DNA from: Poseidonibacter antarcticus
Lineage (GTDB): Bacteria; Campylobacterota; Campylobacteria; Campylobacterales; Arcobacteraceae
Length of the DNA: 64,000 nucleotides
Direction of reading: 5' to 3'
Assembly (NCBI RefSeq): GCF_003667345.1
Contig: NZ_RCWF01000003.1
Span: 186,001 to 250,000 of the forward strand
The translations under genes and the position numbers were made by a program. The notes below the pieces were generated by a model that ran no database searches, had not been told where the DNA came from, and saw only the letters and a program-made list of their open reading frames with translations. Shown piece after piece: positions 44,784-54,114 of the stretch (positions within the stretch are counted from its first letter, which is position 1; each line of letters opens with the position of its first letter).

Positions 44784-45510
44784 GAGTTATTTCCCGAAAA
44801 TCACTTCTTGTACTTCCTAGTGGAATATTTGATTTTGCACGAACTGTATAAACAAATGAAATTTTTGCTTTATCACTTATATTTTTACTTGCATGATGTA
44901 GCGTTTTACAGTGAAATAATACTACATCACCTTTTTGTAAATCTTGTGAAGTTTTTGTTTTTATTAATTCTTTGTTTTCTTTATTTTCATCTAAAAAGTT
45001 TGAATTTTCATCAAATCTATCTTTTGGAAAATTTATTTTATGAGATTTTGGAATAAACTCTAAAAGTCCATTATCCAAATATTCATCACCTAAAGCTAAC
45101 CAAACAGAAACTAAATCATCATTTTTAAAGTGCCAATATCTTCTATCTTGATGCCAAAAAGTTCTAGTACTTTCTCGTGGTAATTTTGTCATAATTGAGT
45201 TGTGATGAGCTAAAGAAAGTACAGGAGTGTCGTTTAATAGTTGTTTTAACATTGGTCTAATTTCTTTATTAGTCATCCAATCTTTAAAGACTTCTTCTCT
45301 ATCATAAACTTGTCTTAATCTTCGAACAGTGATATTATCATCACTAACTTGCATATATTCTTGTTCTGTTTCAATGGGGGCTTGTTTTCTCTCTAAATGC
45401 TTTTTAGCTTTTTCTAGAATTTCATCGCATAACTCTTTTGAAGCAAAATTCTTTAAAACAATAAAACCATTTTCATTGAATTCATCTATTTGTTCTTGTG
45501 ATAGTTCCAT
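44776..45510 (-). CDS. Phytanoyl-CoA dioxygenase (PhyH) family protein
   Basis: A 244-residue Fe(II)/2-oxoglutarate oxygenase. The metal ligands are His and Asp in FWHQDRRYW and the distal His in LFHCKTLHHAS, followed at a normal distance by an Arg (TVRAKS) that would hold 2-oxoglutarate. LDNGLLEFIPKSHK is also typical. The substrate is not known. An upstream start at 45549 is possible, but ATG 45510 (MELSQEQIDEFNENGF) gives the usual PhyH start. It is followed by tex with an eight-base overlap. Confidence 0.87.
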   Translation of the reverse strand: MELSQEQIDEFNENGFIVLKNFASKELCDEILEKAKKHLERKQAPIETEQEYMQVSDDNITVRRLRQVYDREEVFKDWMTNKEIRPMLKQLLNDTPVLSLAHHNSIMTKLPRESTRTFWHQDRRYWHFKNDDLVSVWLALGDEYLDNGLLEFIPKSHKINFPKDRFDENSNFLDENKENKELIKTKTSQDLQKGDVVLFHCKTLHHASKNISDKAKISFVYTVRAKSNIPLGSTRSDFREITLD

Positions 45511-45679
45511 ATTTTCTCTTACTATTTTAATTTCAGATATTATAGTCAAAATTCTATTTTTCTTTGTTTATTTTGATTATTATTATGCATAAATATTTTA
45601 ATTACTAACTAAGCTGTGAATCTTTATAATGATTAAGTTTTAGTTTTAAACTAGAAAATCTATTAAAAGGAAATATTTT

Positions 45680-46108
45680 ATGAAAAAAAGTTTATTTATA
45701 TTATCGTTAGTTGCTTCACTGTTTATTCCAAGTTTATTAAGTGCCGATTCGGCAAAAGGTTTAAATGTTATTGTAACTGCAAAAGATGCACAATCTCAAA
45801 TGATGGCAATGGTTTTATCTATGGCTACTTTAAATCAAAACAAACAAGTAAATATGACTCTTTGTTCAAGTGCGGGCGATTTAGCTGTTAAGGGTATGAA
45901 AAGTGAAGTTTTAAAACCAATGAATAAATCTCCTAAAATGCTTTTAAAAGCATTAATCAAAAAAGGTGCAAAAGTTACTATTTGTCCTATTTATTTACCA
46001 AATGTAAATAAAGATAAATCAGTATTATTAGATGGAATTACATTAGCAACGCCAGTTGGTGGAGCAAAAGAACTTTTGGATAAAGATTTTCAAAATTTAA
46101 CTTATTAA
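45680..46108 (+). CDS. Periplasmic DsrE-like protein, paralogue 1
   Basis: A 142-residue protein with a signal peptide (hydrophobic ~5-19, cleavage after LLSA, ~residue 21) and a small alpha-beta domain: GLNVIVTAKDAQSQMMAMVLSMATL, MTLCSSAGDLAVKG, LLKALIKKGAKVTICPIYLPN. The repeated pattern of beta strand, helix and Cys (Cys in LCSS, Cys in TICP) recalls the DsrE/DsrF fold, so thiol or sulfur chemistry in the periplasm is possible. It is about 65 percent identical by eye to the next gene. Confidence 0.68.
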   Translation: MKKSLFILSLVASLFIPSLLSADSAKGLNVIVTAKDAQSQMMAMVLSMATLNQNKQVNMTLCSSAGDLAVKGMKSEVLKPMNKSPKMLLKALIKKGAKVTICPIYLPNVNKDKSVLLDGITLATPVGGAKELLDKDFQNLTY

Positions 46109-46225
46109 AATAAATAAGTATATTTTATAATAGTATTATTTGTTTTAATTATAAAATAAGCATACTATTAATATAATTATTAACTTTAGTTATAAAACTA
46201 AAATATATTTTAAAAGGAATTATTT

Positions 46226-46651
46226 ATGAAAAGAATTTTTGCAATCACATTAGTAGCGATGCTATTTATCCCAAATTTATTAAGTGCAAACCAAACAAAG
46301 GGTTTAAATGTTATTTTGACTACAGCTGATGGACAAAGTCAAATGATGGCGATGGTTTTATCAATGATGACATTAAAACAAAAAAAAGAAGTTAATATGA
46401 CTCTTTGTTCAAGTGCAGGTGATTTAGCTGTTAAGGGTAAAAAAAGTATGCTTTTTAAACCAATGAATAAAAGTCCAAAAATGATGCTTCAAGCTATTAT
46501 TAAAAATGGTGGAAAAGTTCAAGTTTGTCCTTTATATTTACCAAATAGTGGACAAGATGCATCAGTTTTATTAGATGGAATTACAGTTGCAAAACCTATG
46601 GATGTTGCAAAAGGTTTATTAGATACTCAATTTCAAAATTTAAGCTATTAA
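46226..46651 (+). CDS. Periplasmic DsrE-like protein, paralogue 2
   Basis: A 141-residue protein that matches its upstream neighbour along the whole length (signal peptide; SQMMAMVLSM; MTLCSSAGDLAVKG; PMNKSPKM; VCPLYLPN; VLLDGIT), and keeps both Cys. This is a tandem duplication. The 117-base spacer has its own A/T-rich promoter-like region and both genes have AAAAGGAA before the ATG, so each may be expressed separately. A hairpin terminator follows. Confidence 0.68.
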   Translation: MKRIFAITLVAMLFIPNLLSANQTKGLNVILTTADGQSQMMAMVLSMMTLKQKKEVNMTLCSSAGDLAVKGKKSMLFKPMNKSPKMMLQAIIKNGGKVQVCPLYLPNSGQDASVLLDGITVAKPMDVAKGLLDTQFQNLSY

Positions 46652-46670
46652 TAAAAGATATAAAAAATAA

Positions 46671-46702
46671 AAAAGTAAGAAAATTTAAAATTTCTTACTT
46701 TT
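46671..46702 (+). terminator. Hairpin terminator after the DsrE-like pair
   Basis: Perfect 12-bp stem AAAAGTAAGAAA / TTTCTTACTTTT (46671-46682 with 46691-46702), eight-base loop, T run at the end. It closes the two-gene unit. Confidence 0.85.
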
Positions 46703-46832
46703 CTCCCATTTTCTACTTATTCTATACTAAACTAGTCAATAAAATACTAATCAACTAAGCCCCTATATACAAGTTCTTATAAAACTATAGTAAAATAATC
46801 AAGTTTATTTTTATAGTATATTCAAAAAAATA

Positions 46833-46841
46833 TGATATAAT
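46833..46841 (+). promoter_or_regulatory. Extended -10 promoter of the nitrite/sulfite reductase gene
   Basis: TGATATAAT: a consensus TATAAT (46836-46841) with TG one base upstream, about 50 bases before the ATG. No clear -35 box, as usual in Campylobacterota. The leader between holds no obvious structure. Confidence 0.55.
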
Positions 46842-46890
46842 TTTTAAAATTAAATATATTTAATCAAAATATAAATTACAGGAGTCCTTT

Positions 46891-48465
46891 ATGGCAGAAA
46901 AAGAACTATCAGCATTAGAGCAATTAAAAGCTTCAAGAAACCCATTAAAAGTTGTTGAAGATATGTATAAAGAAGCACAAGAAGGAATACCTTTAAGTGC
47001 TGATTATATTGGTTTATTAAAATGGTATGGTATGTATCCACATATTAATACAAATGAAACTGAAGATAAAAAATATTTTATGAAAAGAATCAAATTAGTT
47101 GATACTAAAATGAATTTAGCTCAATTAGAAGTTATGTCAAAAATTGGACTTGAATATGCTCAAGGTTTAGTTGATATTACAGATAGACAAAATATTCAAT
47201 TTCACTATATACAAATAAAAGATATACCTGCAATTTTTGAACTTTTAGAATCTGTTGGTTTAACTTCAAGAATGGCATCAGGAGATGGTCCAAGACCTAT
47301 TATGACTTCACCTGTTGGAGGAATTGATGCTGATGAAATTATTGATGCAAGTATATTAGCAAAAGAAGTTGATACTTATTTTGATCAAAATAGTGATAGA
47401 TTCTGTAATTTCCCTAGAAAATATAAAATTGGAATTTCTGGTTGTTCAAGACACGCAGCCGCTCATGAAATTCAAGATGTAGCTTTTACAGCTTTCAAAG
47501 ATGAAAATGGAAGAGTTTTATTTGATTTAACATTAGCAGGTGGGCTTTCTAAATCAAAACAAATTGCATTAAGAGCAAATAAATATGTAACACCTGAACA
47601 AGTTAAAGATGTTTCAATTGCATGTGCTGAAATCTTTAGAGATAATGGAAATAGATATAATAGAAATAAAGCTAGAGTTCGTCACTTAGTAAATGAGTGG
47701 GGATTAGAAAGATTTGTTGATGAAATTGAAAAAGTAATTGGTTATAAATTAGAAGATGGTTTAGTAGAACCAGAAATTACTCCTTTAGAAAATAGAAATC
47801 ATTTTGGAATTCACAAAGCAAAACAAGAAGGTGAATCATTTATTGGATTTGCAACAAACTCAGGAAGAGTTGATGGTCAAGATTTCAAAGTAATTAGTGA
47901 TATTTGTAATAAATATAATGCAGGTGGAATGGCTTTAACTTCTACTCAAAACTTTATTATCTATGGTGTAAAAACTGAAGATGCTTTAAACTTAGCAAAT
48001 GAAATTAGTGATTTAGGTTATCCTTATGAACCATCTGTTTTTAGAGCAAGATTACAATCATGTACAGGAATAGAATTTTGTAAATTTGGTATTACTGAAA
48101 CAAAAGAATATGCAAAAAAAGTAGTAGTAGAACTAGAAAAAAGAAATCCTGATTTTGATGAAACTGTAATGATTGCAATTTCTGGATGTGGAAATGCTTG
48201 TTCTCACCCTCAAATTTCTGATATTGGTTTTGTAGGAACTAAAGTAAGAGACGAAGAAGGAAAAAGAGTTGAAGGTTATGATGTATTATTAGGTGGACAA
48301 CTTCAAGGTGTTAAAGGAAGTAGAATTGCACATAAAAGTGGTGTAAAAGTTGAAGCTTCAAAACTTGTTGATTTTGTAGGAGATTTAATCTCTTCATATA
48401 AAGCTGATAATTTAGGTCAAGACTCTTTTAGAGATTATCTAAATGTTGTTGAATTAGAAAAATAG
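46891..48465 (+). CDS. Siroheme-dependent nitrite/sulfite reductase
   Basis: A 524-residue protein with two ferredoxin-like half domains (LEYAQGLVDITDRQNIQFHYIQIKD, the substrate lid) and two siroheme-[4Fe-4S] halves (GISGCSRHAAAHEIQDVAF, and the cluster Cys in SCTGIEFCKFGITE and SGCGNACSHPQISDIGF: Cys-x5-Cys and Cys-x3-Cys). It reduces nitrite or sulfite by six electrons from ferredoxin. Motifs do not decide between NirA and assimilatory sulfite reductase; no nitrate or sulfate genes are next to it. AGGAG precedes the ATG at 46891. Confidence 0.9.
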   Translation: MAEKELSALEQLKASRNPLKVVEDMYKEAQEGIPLSADYIGLLKWYGMYPHINTNETEDKKYFMKRIKLVDTKMNLAQLEVMSKIGLEYAQGLVDITDRQNIQFHYIQIKDIPAIFELLESVGLTSRMASGDGPRPIMTSPVGGIDADEIIDASILAKEVDTYFDQNSDRFCNFPRKYKIGISGCSRHAAAHEIQDVAFTAFKDENGRVLFDLTLAGGLSKSKQIALRANKYVTPEQVKDVSIACAEIFRDNGNRYNRNKARVRHLVNEWGLERFVDEIEKVIGYKLEDGLVEPEITPLENRNHFGIHKAKQEGESFIGFATNSGRVDGQDFKVISDICNKYNAGGMALTSTQNFIIYGVKTEDALNLANEISDLGYPYEPSVFRARLQSCTGIEFCKFGITETKEYAKKVVVELEKRNPDFDETVMIAISGCGNACSHPQISDIGFVGTKVRDEEGKRVEGYDVLLGGQLQGVKGSRIAHKSGVKVEASKLVDFVGDLISSYKADNLGQDSFRDYLNVVELEK

Positions 48466-48489
48466 AGTATAGAATAAAGAAAAAATATT

Positions 48490-48522
48490 TATATGGAAAA
48501 GCTTAGTAAAGCTTTCCATATA
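48490..48522. terminator. Bidirectional terminator between nitrite/sulfite reductase and YgjP-like gene
   Basis: A near-perfect stem, TATATGGAAAAGCTT (48490-48504) with AAGCTTTCCATATA (48509-48522), one unpaired A. The YgjP-like stop codon lies in the stem, so this serves both convergent genes. Confidence 0.75.
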
Positions 48523-48994
48523 AATCTAAATGCAATAAATAAACTCTCAAATCAAATTCAATTTGATGATAATCATCTTGAATAAAAGTACATAAATTGT
48601 AAAAAGCTTTATTATGTTCTTTTTCTTTTAAATGTGATAATTCATGAACTACAATCATTTCCAAAAACTTTTCTGGTGCATTTTTGAAAATAGATGCAAC
48701 TCGTATTTCATTTTTGGATTTTAGTTTATTTCCTTGAACTCTTGAAATAATTGTATGAAGTCCTAGGGCATTGTTTATTACATTTATTTTTCCATCATAA
48801 ATCACTTTTGATACTTGATATTTTTTAAAATACTCATTTTTATAGTCAATTACATAAGAGTACAAAGCTTTATCTGTTTTATAGTTGTTCTCTTTTGGGT
48901 ATTTATTTTTTAAATATTCAGTTAATTTACCTTTATCAATTAAATTTTGTATTTTGTCTTGTATATTTTGTGGATATTGATTTATATATTTCAT
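48503..48994 (-). CDS. YgjP-type (DUF45) metallopeptidase-like protein
   Basis: A 163-residue protein with the zinc-binding motif HELSHLKEKEHNKAFYNLC (His-Glu-x-x-His, third His eight residues on; ~residues 117-130), as in YgjP/DUF45 (WLM) proteins. No signal peptide. Substrate is unknown; the E. coli YgjP has been reported to act on UTP or to be a putative peptidase. It comes 13 bases after the histidine kinase gene and could be the last gene of that operon. Confidence 0.82.
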   Translation of the reverse strand: MKYINQYPQNIQDKIQNLIDKGKLTEYLKNKYPKENNYKTDKALYSYVIDYKNEYFKKYQVSKVIYDGKINVINNALGLHTIISRVQGNKLKSKNEIRVASIFKNAPEKFLEMIVVHELSHLKEKEHNKAFYNLCTFIQDDYHQIEFDLRVYLLHLDLYGKLY

Positions 48995-49007
48995 ATTTTA
49001 TTGATGA

Positions 49008-50501
49008 TCACTTTCTTTTAATTTCTTCAAAAGTATAGGTAAAAATATTTTGATTATCCTTATAACTTGCGATATAAAAAATATTATATTTATCACATAT
49101 ATTTTTTACAATGTTTAATCCTAATCCTAGACCTCTTTTTGATTCTTCTTCTCTATAATTCTTTTCAAAAATTTTGTTTTTATTTTTAATCTCTTTTGCA
49201 AAACTTTTAAATTCTAGCGTAATTTTATTTGTTTCTTTTGTTTTAAATAAATTGATTGAAATAGGTTTTTCTATATCAGCATATTTTATTGCATTTGAAA
49301 TATTATTATCTATAATTCTTTCACATTCAACAATATTGATATATAAATCAATATTTTCATGAATATTTGATTTAATCTCTTTTAAATTCATTTTACAAAT
49401 AGTCTTAAAGAAATCTATTCTTTTATATAGTAAATCACTTAGAGATATTATATTAGGATTATATTGTATTGAATCATAAGACGTTACATAGGATAAATCT
49501 TCATATGAATTTGATAACATATTAATTGAAGCATCAATTGAATCAATAAATTCACTTAATGAATCATCTGTTTGTAAATCTCTTATCATTTCAGCATTAA
49601 TTAATATACTTGAAAGAGGTGTTCTTATTTGATGTACAGTATCAGCAATAAAACGTTGTATGTCATCTCTAGCATCTTCTAGTTCATGATGGTTTTTTTC
49701 TAGTTTAGAAATAAAAATATTAATAGAATTAACAACGAGTCCTAGTTCATCAGAAGAAATAGTGGATAATCTTTTATGAAAATTTGCCTTTCCTGAGGCA
49801 ATGTTTTCTGATTGGCTTACTATTTGATTTATTCGTGAACTCATATCTTTGTAGATGTAAAATAAAGCCAATGAAGATAAAATAATCCATAAAATAAAAG
49901 CATAACTACTATCTAATAAAATCTTGCTAGAAGTAGAATATATAGAATTAATATCATTTTTAATATCATTTTTAACTTTTTCTCGTAATTCTTTAAAAAG
50001 ATGTAAAAGTTTATTATATTTATTAACTACTAAGACTGTTTTTCTATGAATATAATCATAATTATTTTGACTCATAATTAATTCTTTTGATAGGGTTGTT
50101 GCTTCTTTATAATAAATATTAAATGCATCTTCTATAGTCATTAATTCATTTTTTACAGTACTTTTTTTAATTCCTTCAAGATTTTTTCTAAAATTATATG
50201 CATAAACTTCTGTATCATTAATCCAATCTACTTCATTTGCTACAACAGCACTATGTAACTCATAAGAGATTTTTTGTAATAAAAATTCGTTGTCAAAAAT
50301 AGTTTTATAAACAGGTATTGATTTTGTATTTACATCTTGAATAGTTTTTTTCATATAAGTAGTATTTGATAAGATATAAATATAAAAAAATAAGAAAAAG
50401 ATAAATCCCACTATTGATGGAATAAGAAACTTTTTTAATATCGACAATGAATTATAATATTTAATAAGAATATTAACTGCATCAATACTTTTACTGTTCA
50501 T
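49008..50501 (-). CDS. Sensor histidine kinase, no partner regulator in view
   Basis: A 497-residue membrane kinase: helices at ~22-45 and ~193-215 enclose a 150-residue periplasmic helical sensor; HAMP follows (~215-270); H-box IADTVHQIRTPLSSIL with the phospho-accepting His at ~290; N-box DNNISNAIKYAD; and a C-terminal KRGLGLGLNIVKNICDKYNI. The G1 box, normally D-x-G-x-G-I, is poorly conserved (KSFAKEIKNKNKIFEK), so ATP binding may be unusual, though related Campylobacterota kinases also have loose G1 boxes. It overlaps the small periplasmic gene by 11 bases. No response-regulator gene is adjacent. Confidence 0.85.
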   Translation of the reverse strand: MNSKSIDAVNILIKYYNSLSILKKFLIPSIVGFIFFLFFYIYILSNTTYMKKTIQDVNTKSIPVYKTIFDNEFLLQKISYELHSAVVANEVDWINDTEVYAYNFRKNLEGIKKSTVKNELMTIEDAFNIYYKEATTLSKELIMSQNNYDYIHRKTVLVVNKYNKLLHLFKELREKVKNDIKNDINSIYSTSSKILLDSSYAFILWIILSSLALFYIYKDMSSRINQIVSQSENIASGKANFHKRLSTISSDELGLVVNSINIFISKLEKNHHELEDARDDIQRFIADTVHQIRTPLSSILINAEMIRDLQTDDSLSEFIDSIDASINMLSNSYEDLSYVTSYDSIQYNPNIISLSDLLYKRIDFFKTICKMNLKEIKSNIHENIDLYINIVECERIIDNNISNAIKYADIEKPISINLFKTKETNKITLEFKSFAKEIKNKNKIFEKNYREEESKRGLGLGLNIVKNICDKYNIFYIASYKDNQNIFTYTFEEIKRK

Positions 50502-50907
50502 AAACTATTTTCCAATTCTTTTTTACATTGATTCTATCCATATAAATTATAGTATTTATATGACTTAGTGCTTCATCTATTTCTTCATCATTTAGTCTTC
50601 TTGGGATTGCTTCTCTTCCTGTAAATACTAACCTTGCCCAATAACTAGTATATTGGTGAATATCTTTTCCAATAATATTATTAATGAACCTTATATGTAA
50701 ACCTCTATTTTCTGAAAGTAAAGCTTTAATTTTAATATTATTAATTTTATTTACTTTTGCTAAATATAAATATTTTACAGCATCTTTTGATAAATGATTT
50801 ATATCAGATTTTTTATTTGTAACAATAACAATATCTGCTCGAACAAAAGATATAAAAATGAATAATAAAAGGGTAAGTAATCTCATCTTAACACTCTTAA
50901 AATACAA
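50491..50907 (-). CDS. Small periplasmic binding-type protein (PstS-like fragment fold)
   Basis: A 138-residue protein with signal peptide (hydrophobic ~8-22, ending in RADIVIVTNK). The rest resembles half a phosphate-type binding protein: DINHLSKDAVKYLYLAKVNKI and FINNIIGKDIHQYTSYWARLVFTGREAIPRRLNDEEIDEAL, in which the FTGR and IPRRL parts recall PstS-like domains, but only one lobe is present. It lies between a porin-like gene and a histidine kinase gene and overlaps both, so it may give the kinase its ligand. Function is inferred from the location only. Confidence 0.65.
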   Translation of the reverse strand: MYFKSVKMRLLTLLLFIFISFVRADIVIVTNKKSDINHLSKDAVKYLYLAKVNKINNIKIKALLSENRGLHIRFINNIIGKDIHQYTSYWARLVFTGREAIPRRLNDEEIDEALSHINTIIYMDRINVKKNWKIVYEQ

Positions 50908-52051
50908 AGTCTAATACAAAAGAATAAACATTTAGAGTTGAATTTGGATATGAATCACTTATATAAAAGCCTCCATATTGTCCCTCTGGTTTAATTCTTT
51001 TATATTCAATTTTAAAATCTAAGTTTTCATTGATATGATATTTAAATCCAACTGTATTTGAACTTTGGCTAACATTTTGTATTTTGATTAGTTCATTTAA
51101 ATAAATAGAACCTGTATTTATAGAAGTGCTATCATCCATTTTAATTTTTGCATATGAGATGTATGGTGTAAAAGAAAGAATTCTATATCCTAACGTCGTA
51201 TAGAAGCCATGCAAGTTTGCATAGTAAGCATTAATTTTTCTTTTCCCATACTCAGTTGAGAAAATAATGTTTTTATAATCTACAAAAAAACCTAAACCAA
51301 AATATTGAGATTTCTTATTTTTTAGTGCATATTTATTTACTAAATCTACATTAAGCGTTGAAAATAGTTTATCTATTGATTTATTATTACTTGTTGATAA
51401 TCCTTCCATATATGTGGCTCTTGCTTCAATAATATCATTACCAAAAGTGAAGTTTAATCCTTTGATTTCTTTAATCTCATTTTTTAATACTTCATCTACA
51501 GAATACATAGGAATATCAAATTTAGCTTGACCATAATTTGCTTGAATTGTGTAAAAATATTTACTTAGTATATTAGAATAAATAAATTCGATTCCATCAT
51601 ATGCAGTAAATGGGAATTGACCATAAACTTCTATAGGTTCTCTTATCATTAGTTTTGAATAACCAATATTTTGGTTATTAGAATTTTTGTAGTAGGGAGC
51701 TCTAATCCTTCCTATTTTAATTATAAAATTTTCATTTGAATCATATTTTAAATATCCCCAATCAATTGAGGCTTTTTTATCTCCATAATAATCTTGTTTT
51801 ACAATACCTTGTGTAATTAAAGATAAATCATGAGTAAAATTATAACTTGCTTGAAGACCTAAAATACTATCTGTAAAAAAATCTAAATTATTTGAAGAAC
51901 CATTTTTCTCAAAAGGGTCTTTTCTAAATATATAAGCACTATTATCATTATATACAGCACCTAAAGTTCCAAAGAATTTTAAATCAAGTTTTGATTCTTC
52001 AGCATTCAAGTTTAATAATAAAAAAAGAGTTAAATACAAAAGAATTTTCAA
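50897..52051 (-). CDS. Outer-membrane porin-like beta-barrel protein
   Basis: A 384-residue protein with a signal peptide (KILLYLTLFLLLNLNAEES, cut near residue 17) and many alternating hydrophobic/aromatic strands, ending in Phe (VYSFVLDFVF), the outer-membrane insertion signal. It looks like a 16- to 18-strand phosphate- or DcaP-type porin, but specificity is not readable. The start is TTG 52051 with AGG nine bases before it; an ATG does not occur before the signal peptide. It overlaps the PstS-like gene by 11 bases. Confidence 0.78.
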   Translation of the reverse strand: MKILLYLTLFLLLNLNAEESKLDLKFFGTLGAVYNDNSAYIFRKDPFEKNGSSNNLDFFTDSILGLQASYNFTHDLSLITQGIVKQDYYGDKKASIDWGYLKYDSNENFIIKIGRIRAPYYKNSNNQNIGYSKLMIREPIEVYGQFPFTAYDGIEFIYSNILSKYFYTIQANYGQAKFDIPMYSVDEVLKNEIKEIKGLNFTFGNDIIEARATYMEGLSTSNNKSIDKLFSTLNVDLVNKYALKNKKSQYFGLGFFVDYKNIIFSTEYGKRKINAYYANLHGFYTTLGYRILSFTPYISYAKIKMDDSTSINTGSIYLNELIKIQNVSQSSNTVGFKYHINENLDFKIEYKRIKPEGQYGGFYISDSYPNSTLNVYSFVLDFVF

Positions 52052-52080
52052 TTTGATAACCTATGTTTATTTTTAAAGAA

Positions 52081-54114
52081 TTAAATTTCCTCTTTAATTC
52101 TTCGTATATCTTCTATTTTTTCAATATATTCAGATTTCTTAGAATTTACAAAATTAATTCTATCTTTATTTAATTCTAAATATTGTTCTTTTGAATATTT
52201 TGTAATTTTAAATAAATAATTTCTTTTAGAAGTTAAAAAATCTTCTATTTTTTCAAAACCAAAATTAGCTTTTAGCTTAGTTAAAATTTCATCTTCTCTT
52301 GGATGTTGTATTGCAAATCGTGTTGGTTCTTTTTTAAACAACTCTTCAGATTCAAATATTTGTTGTTCAAAATGTGAAATTGTTGCTTGAGTTGTTTGAA
52401 TATATGAATAAGATAATGCACCATTAAAATATGCAAACTTTTTTCTTAATGCAGAAATATTTTCCAAAATAGCTCGATAAAAAGTTCTTAATACATTTTC
52501 ATAAACTTTTGCTGCAAAGTGTCTTGTATTTGAAAATTCTGTATCTGAAGAAATTTCTCTGTGTTTTTTTATAAGTTCATAAGGCTCTTGCCATTTCTCA
52601 ACTTCAGTATGAATATCTCGATAAACAACTCTAAATGCTTCAACAGTATTTAACTCAATATTTTTAAGCATTTTTATTGATCTTTTAAACATTTTATCAA
52701 TTTTTTGGTCATCATAAAATAGATTTTTATAGACATTATCAGAATCAATCCAATATGTTTGATATTCAAATTTTTGGATTTTATCTCCTGAAAGAAATGA
52801 ACCTTTTGATTCTTCAAATCTATAAGCTTTTTTTCTTCTTATATTTTTATATGTTTCATTTGCAATTTTTTCCATAATTGCTTCAAGTGAGTTATATATA
52901 GTAAATAGTTCTTGAGAATATTTTTTATGAATAGAATTAAATGACTCAATTACATGTCCTTCACAATTTTTTAATACTTCATCAAGTGCATCATAAACAC
53001 CAATTATAGTTTGATACTCTTTTTCTAAAATATCACAAACACCTTTTAAATCTTTTTTAATTGCATACTCTTTTGATTCTTCAGCTTGTGGTCTAATTGT
53101 ATTTTCTATAAAATCTAAAACATCTTGAATATTTGATTCTTTTAATAGTTTCATATTTGAAGAAACATCTTTTTGTTTAATTTCTTTTATATTTTTTTGG
53201 AAATTATGGAATTTATCTTTAAAGAACTCAAGTGAATCATCATCAAGATTTTTACTCAAGTCTTGTTTAAACTCTTTTAAAATAGTATCAACAGAATTTT
53301 CAATAAGAACAGTTTTTTGTAATTGTCTTGAATCAAGAGCCATTTTTGCAGAAATAGGTGTAACTTGTGCAAAATATTTACTAAACTTATTAGATACATA
53401 TTTTGTTGTTGTTTCGATTTGTTCTGGTGTAAATTTATCTTTTTGATTTAACACACAAAGTGATTTCTCTTTGAAGTTTTCCATATACTCTTCTAGTACT
53501 TCTGCTTCAGATAATTTTCCTGCATTATCTATAAGTGTAAGCCAAATAATACCACCTACATTTCTTAAAACACTTCTTGTTGTATCTGTATCACCTTGAG
53601 ATTGTGAATTAAGCCCTGGAGTATCTACAAATGATATTTCTTTTAATATTTCCATTGGAGCATAAAGAGTAAGATATTTTATATCTTTCATTTCCTCATG
53701 TCTTTGATCAGTAAAATCAGAAATTGCTTCAATTGGTGCATATTCTTGTGCACCTGAATGATATGTTATTTTTAATTTATACTCTTCTCCATAATTAATA
53801 AAATTTACTTTTGAAGTAACAGGTGTAATTCCTGTTGGAAGAATATTTCTAGAAAGTAGTGCATTTAAGAATGTTGATTTTCCTGCTGAAAATTGACCTG
53901 TAATTGCAACTTCCATTGGATATCTTGCTCTTATTATTTGTTTTTTAAAAATATTTTTTAATTGAGTCGAAGGTGCAAATTTTTCATCAAGTAATTTATC
54001 TTGAATTTTTTTGATACTTCCAATTAGGGTATTTTCATAAACCACCTCTTTTGTTGCATATGTTTCATTATATTCTTTAATAAAACTTTCTAATATTTTA
54101 ATATTTGCACTCAT
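52081..54114 (-). CDS. Dynamin-like GTPase, second of a pair (DLP2-like)
   Basis: A 677-residue bacterial dynamin-like protein: G1 GQFSAGKST (residues 73-81), G2 Thr in PVTSKV, G3 DTPGL (FVDTPGLNSQSQGDTDTTRS) and G4 NQKD, then long helical trunk segments. By analogy with the Campylobacter jejuni pair (Cj0411/Cj0412) this is the subunit that makes a heterotetramer with its partner and tethers or remodels membranes. The upstream partner gene ends on its start codon (TAATG). The porin-like gene follows after 29 bases. Confidence 0.88.
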   Translation of the reverse strand: MSANIKILESFIKEYNETYATKEVVYENTLIGSIKKIQDKLLDEKFAPSTQLKNIFKKQIIRARYPMEVAITGQFSAGKSTFLNALLSRNILPTGITPVTSKVNFINYGEEYKLKITYHSGAQEYAPIEAISDFTDQRHEEMKDIKYLTLYAPMEILKEISFVDTPGLNSQSQGDTDTTRSVLRNVGGIIWLTLIDNAGKLSEAEVLEEYMENFKEKSLCVLNQKDKFTPEQIETTTKYVSNKFSKYFAQVTPISAKMALDSRQLQKTVLIENSVDTILKEFKQDLSKNLDDDSLEFFKDKFHNFQKNIKEIKQKDVSSNMKLLKESNIQDVLDFIENTIRPQAEESKEYAIKKDLKGVCDILEKEYQTIIGVYDALDEVLKNCEGHVIESFNSIHKKYSQELFTIYNSLEAIMEKIANETYKNIRRKKAYRFEESKGSFLSGDKIQKFEYQTYWIDSDNVYKNLFYDDQKIDKMFKRSIKMLKNIELNTVEAFRVVYRDIHTEVEKWQEPYELIKKHREISSDTEFSNTRHFAAKVYENVLRTFYRAILENISALRKKFAYFNGALSYSYIQTTQATISHFEQQIFESEELFKKEPTRFAIQHPREDEILTKLKANFGFEKIEDFLTSKRNYLFKITKYSKEQYLELNKDRINFVNSKKSEYIEKIEDIRRIKEEI

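Noticed and set aside
45329-45592. 87-residue plus-strand ORF opposite the PhyH-like gene
   Set aside because: Antisense shadow of a well-supported gene; Cys/Ser/Phe-rich composition.
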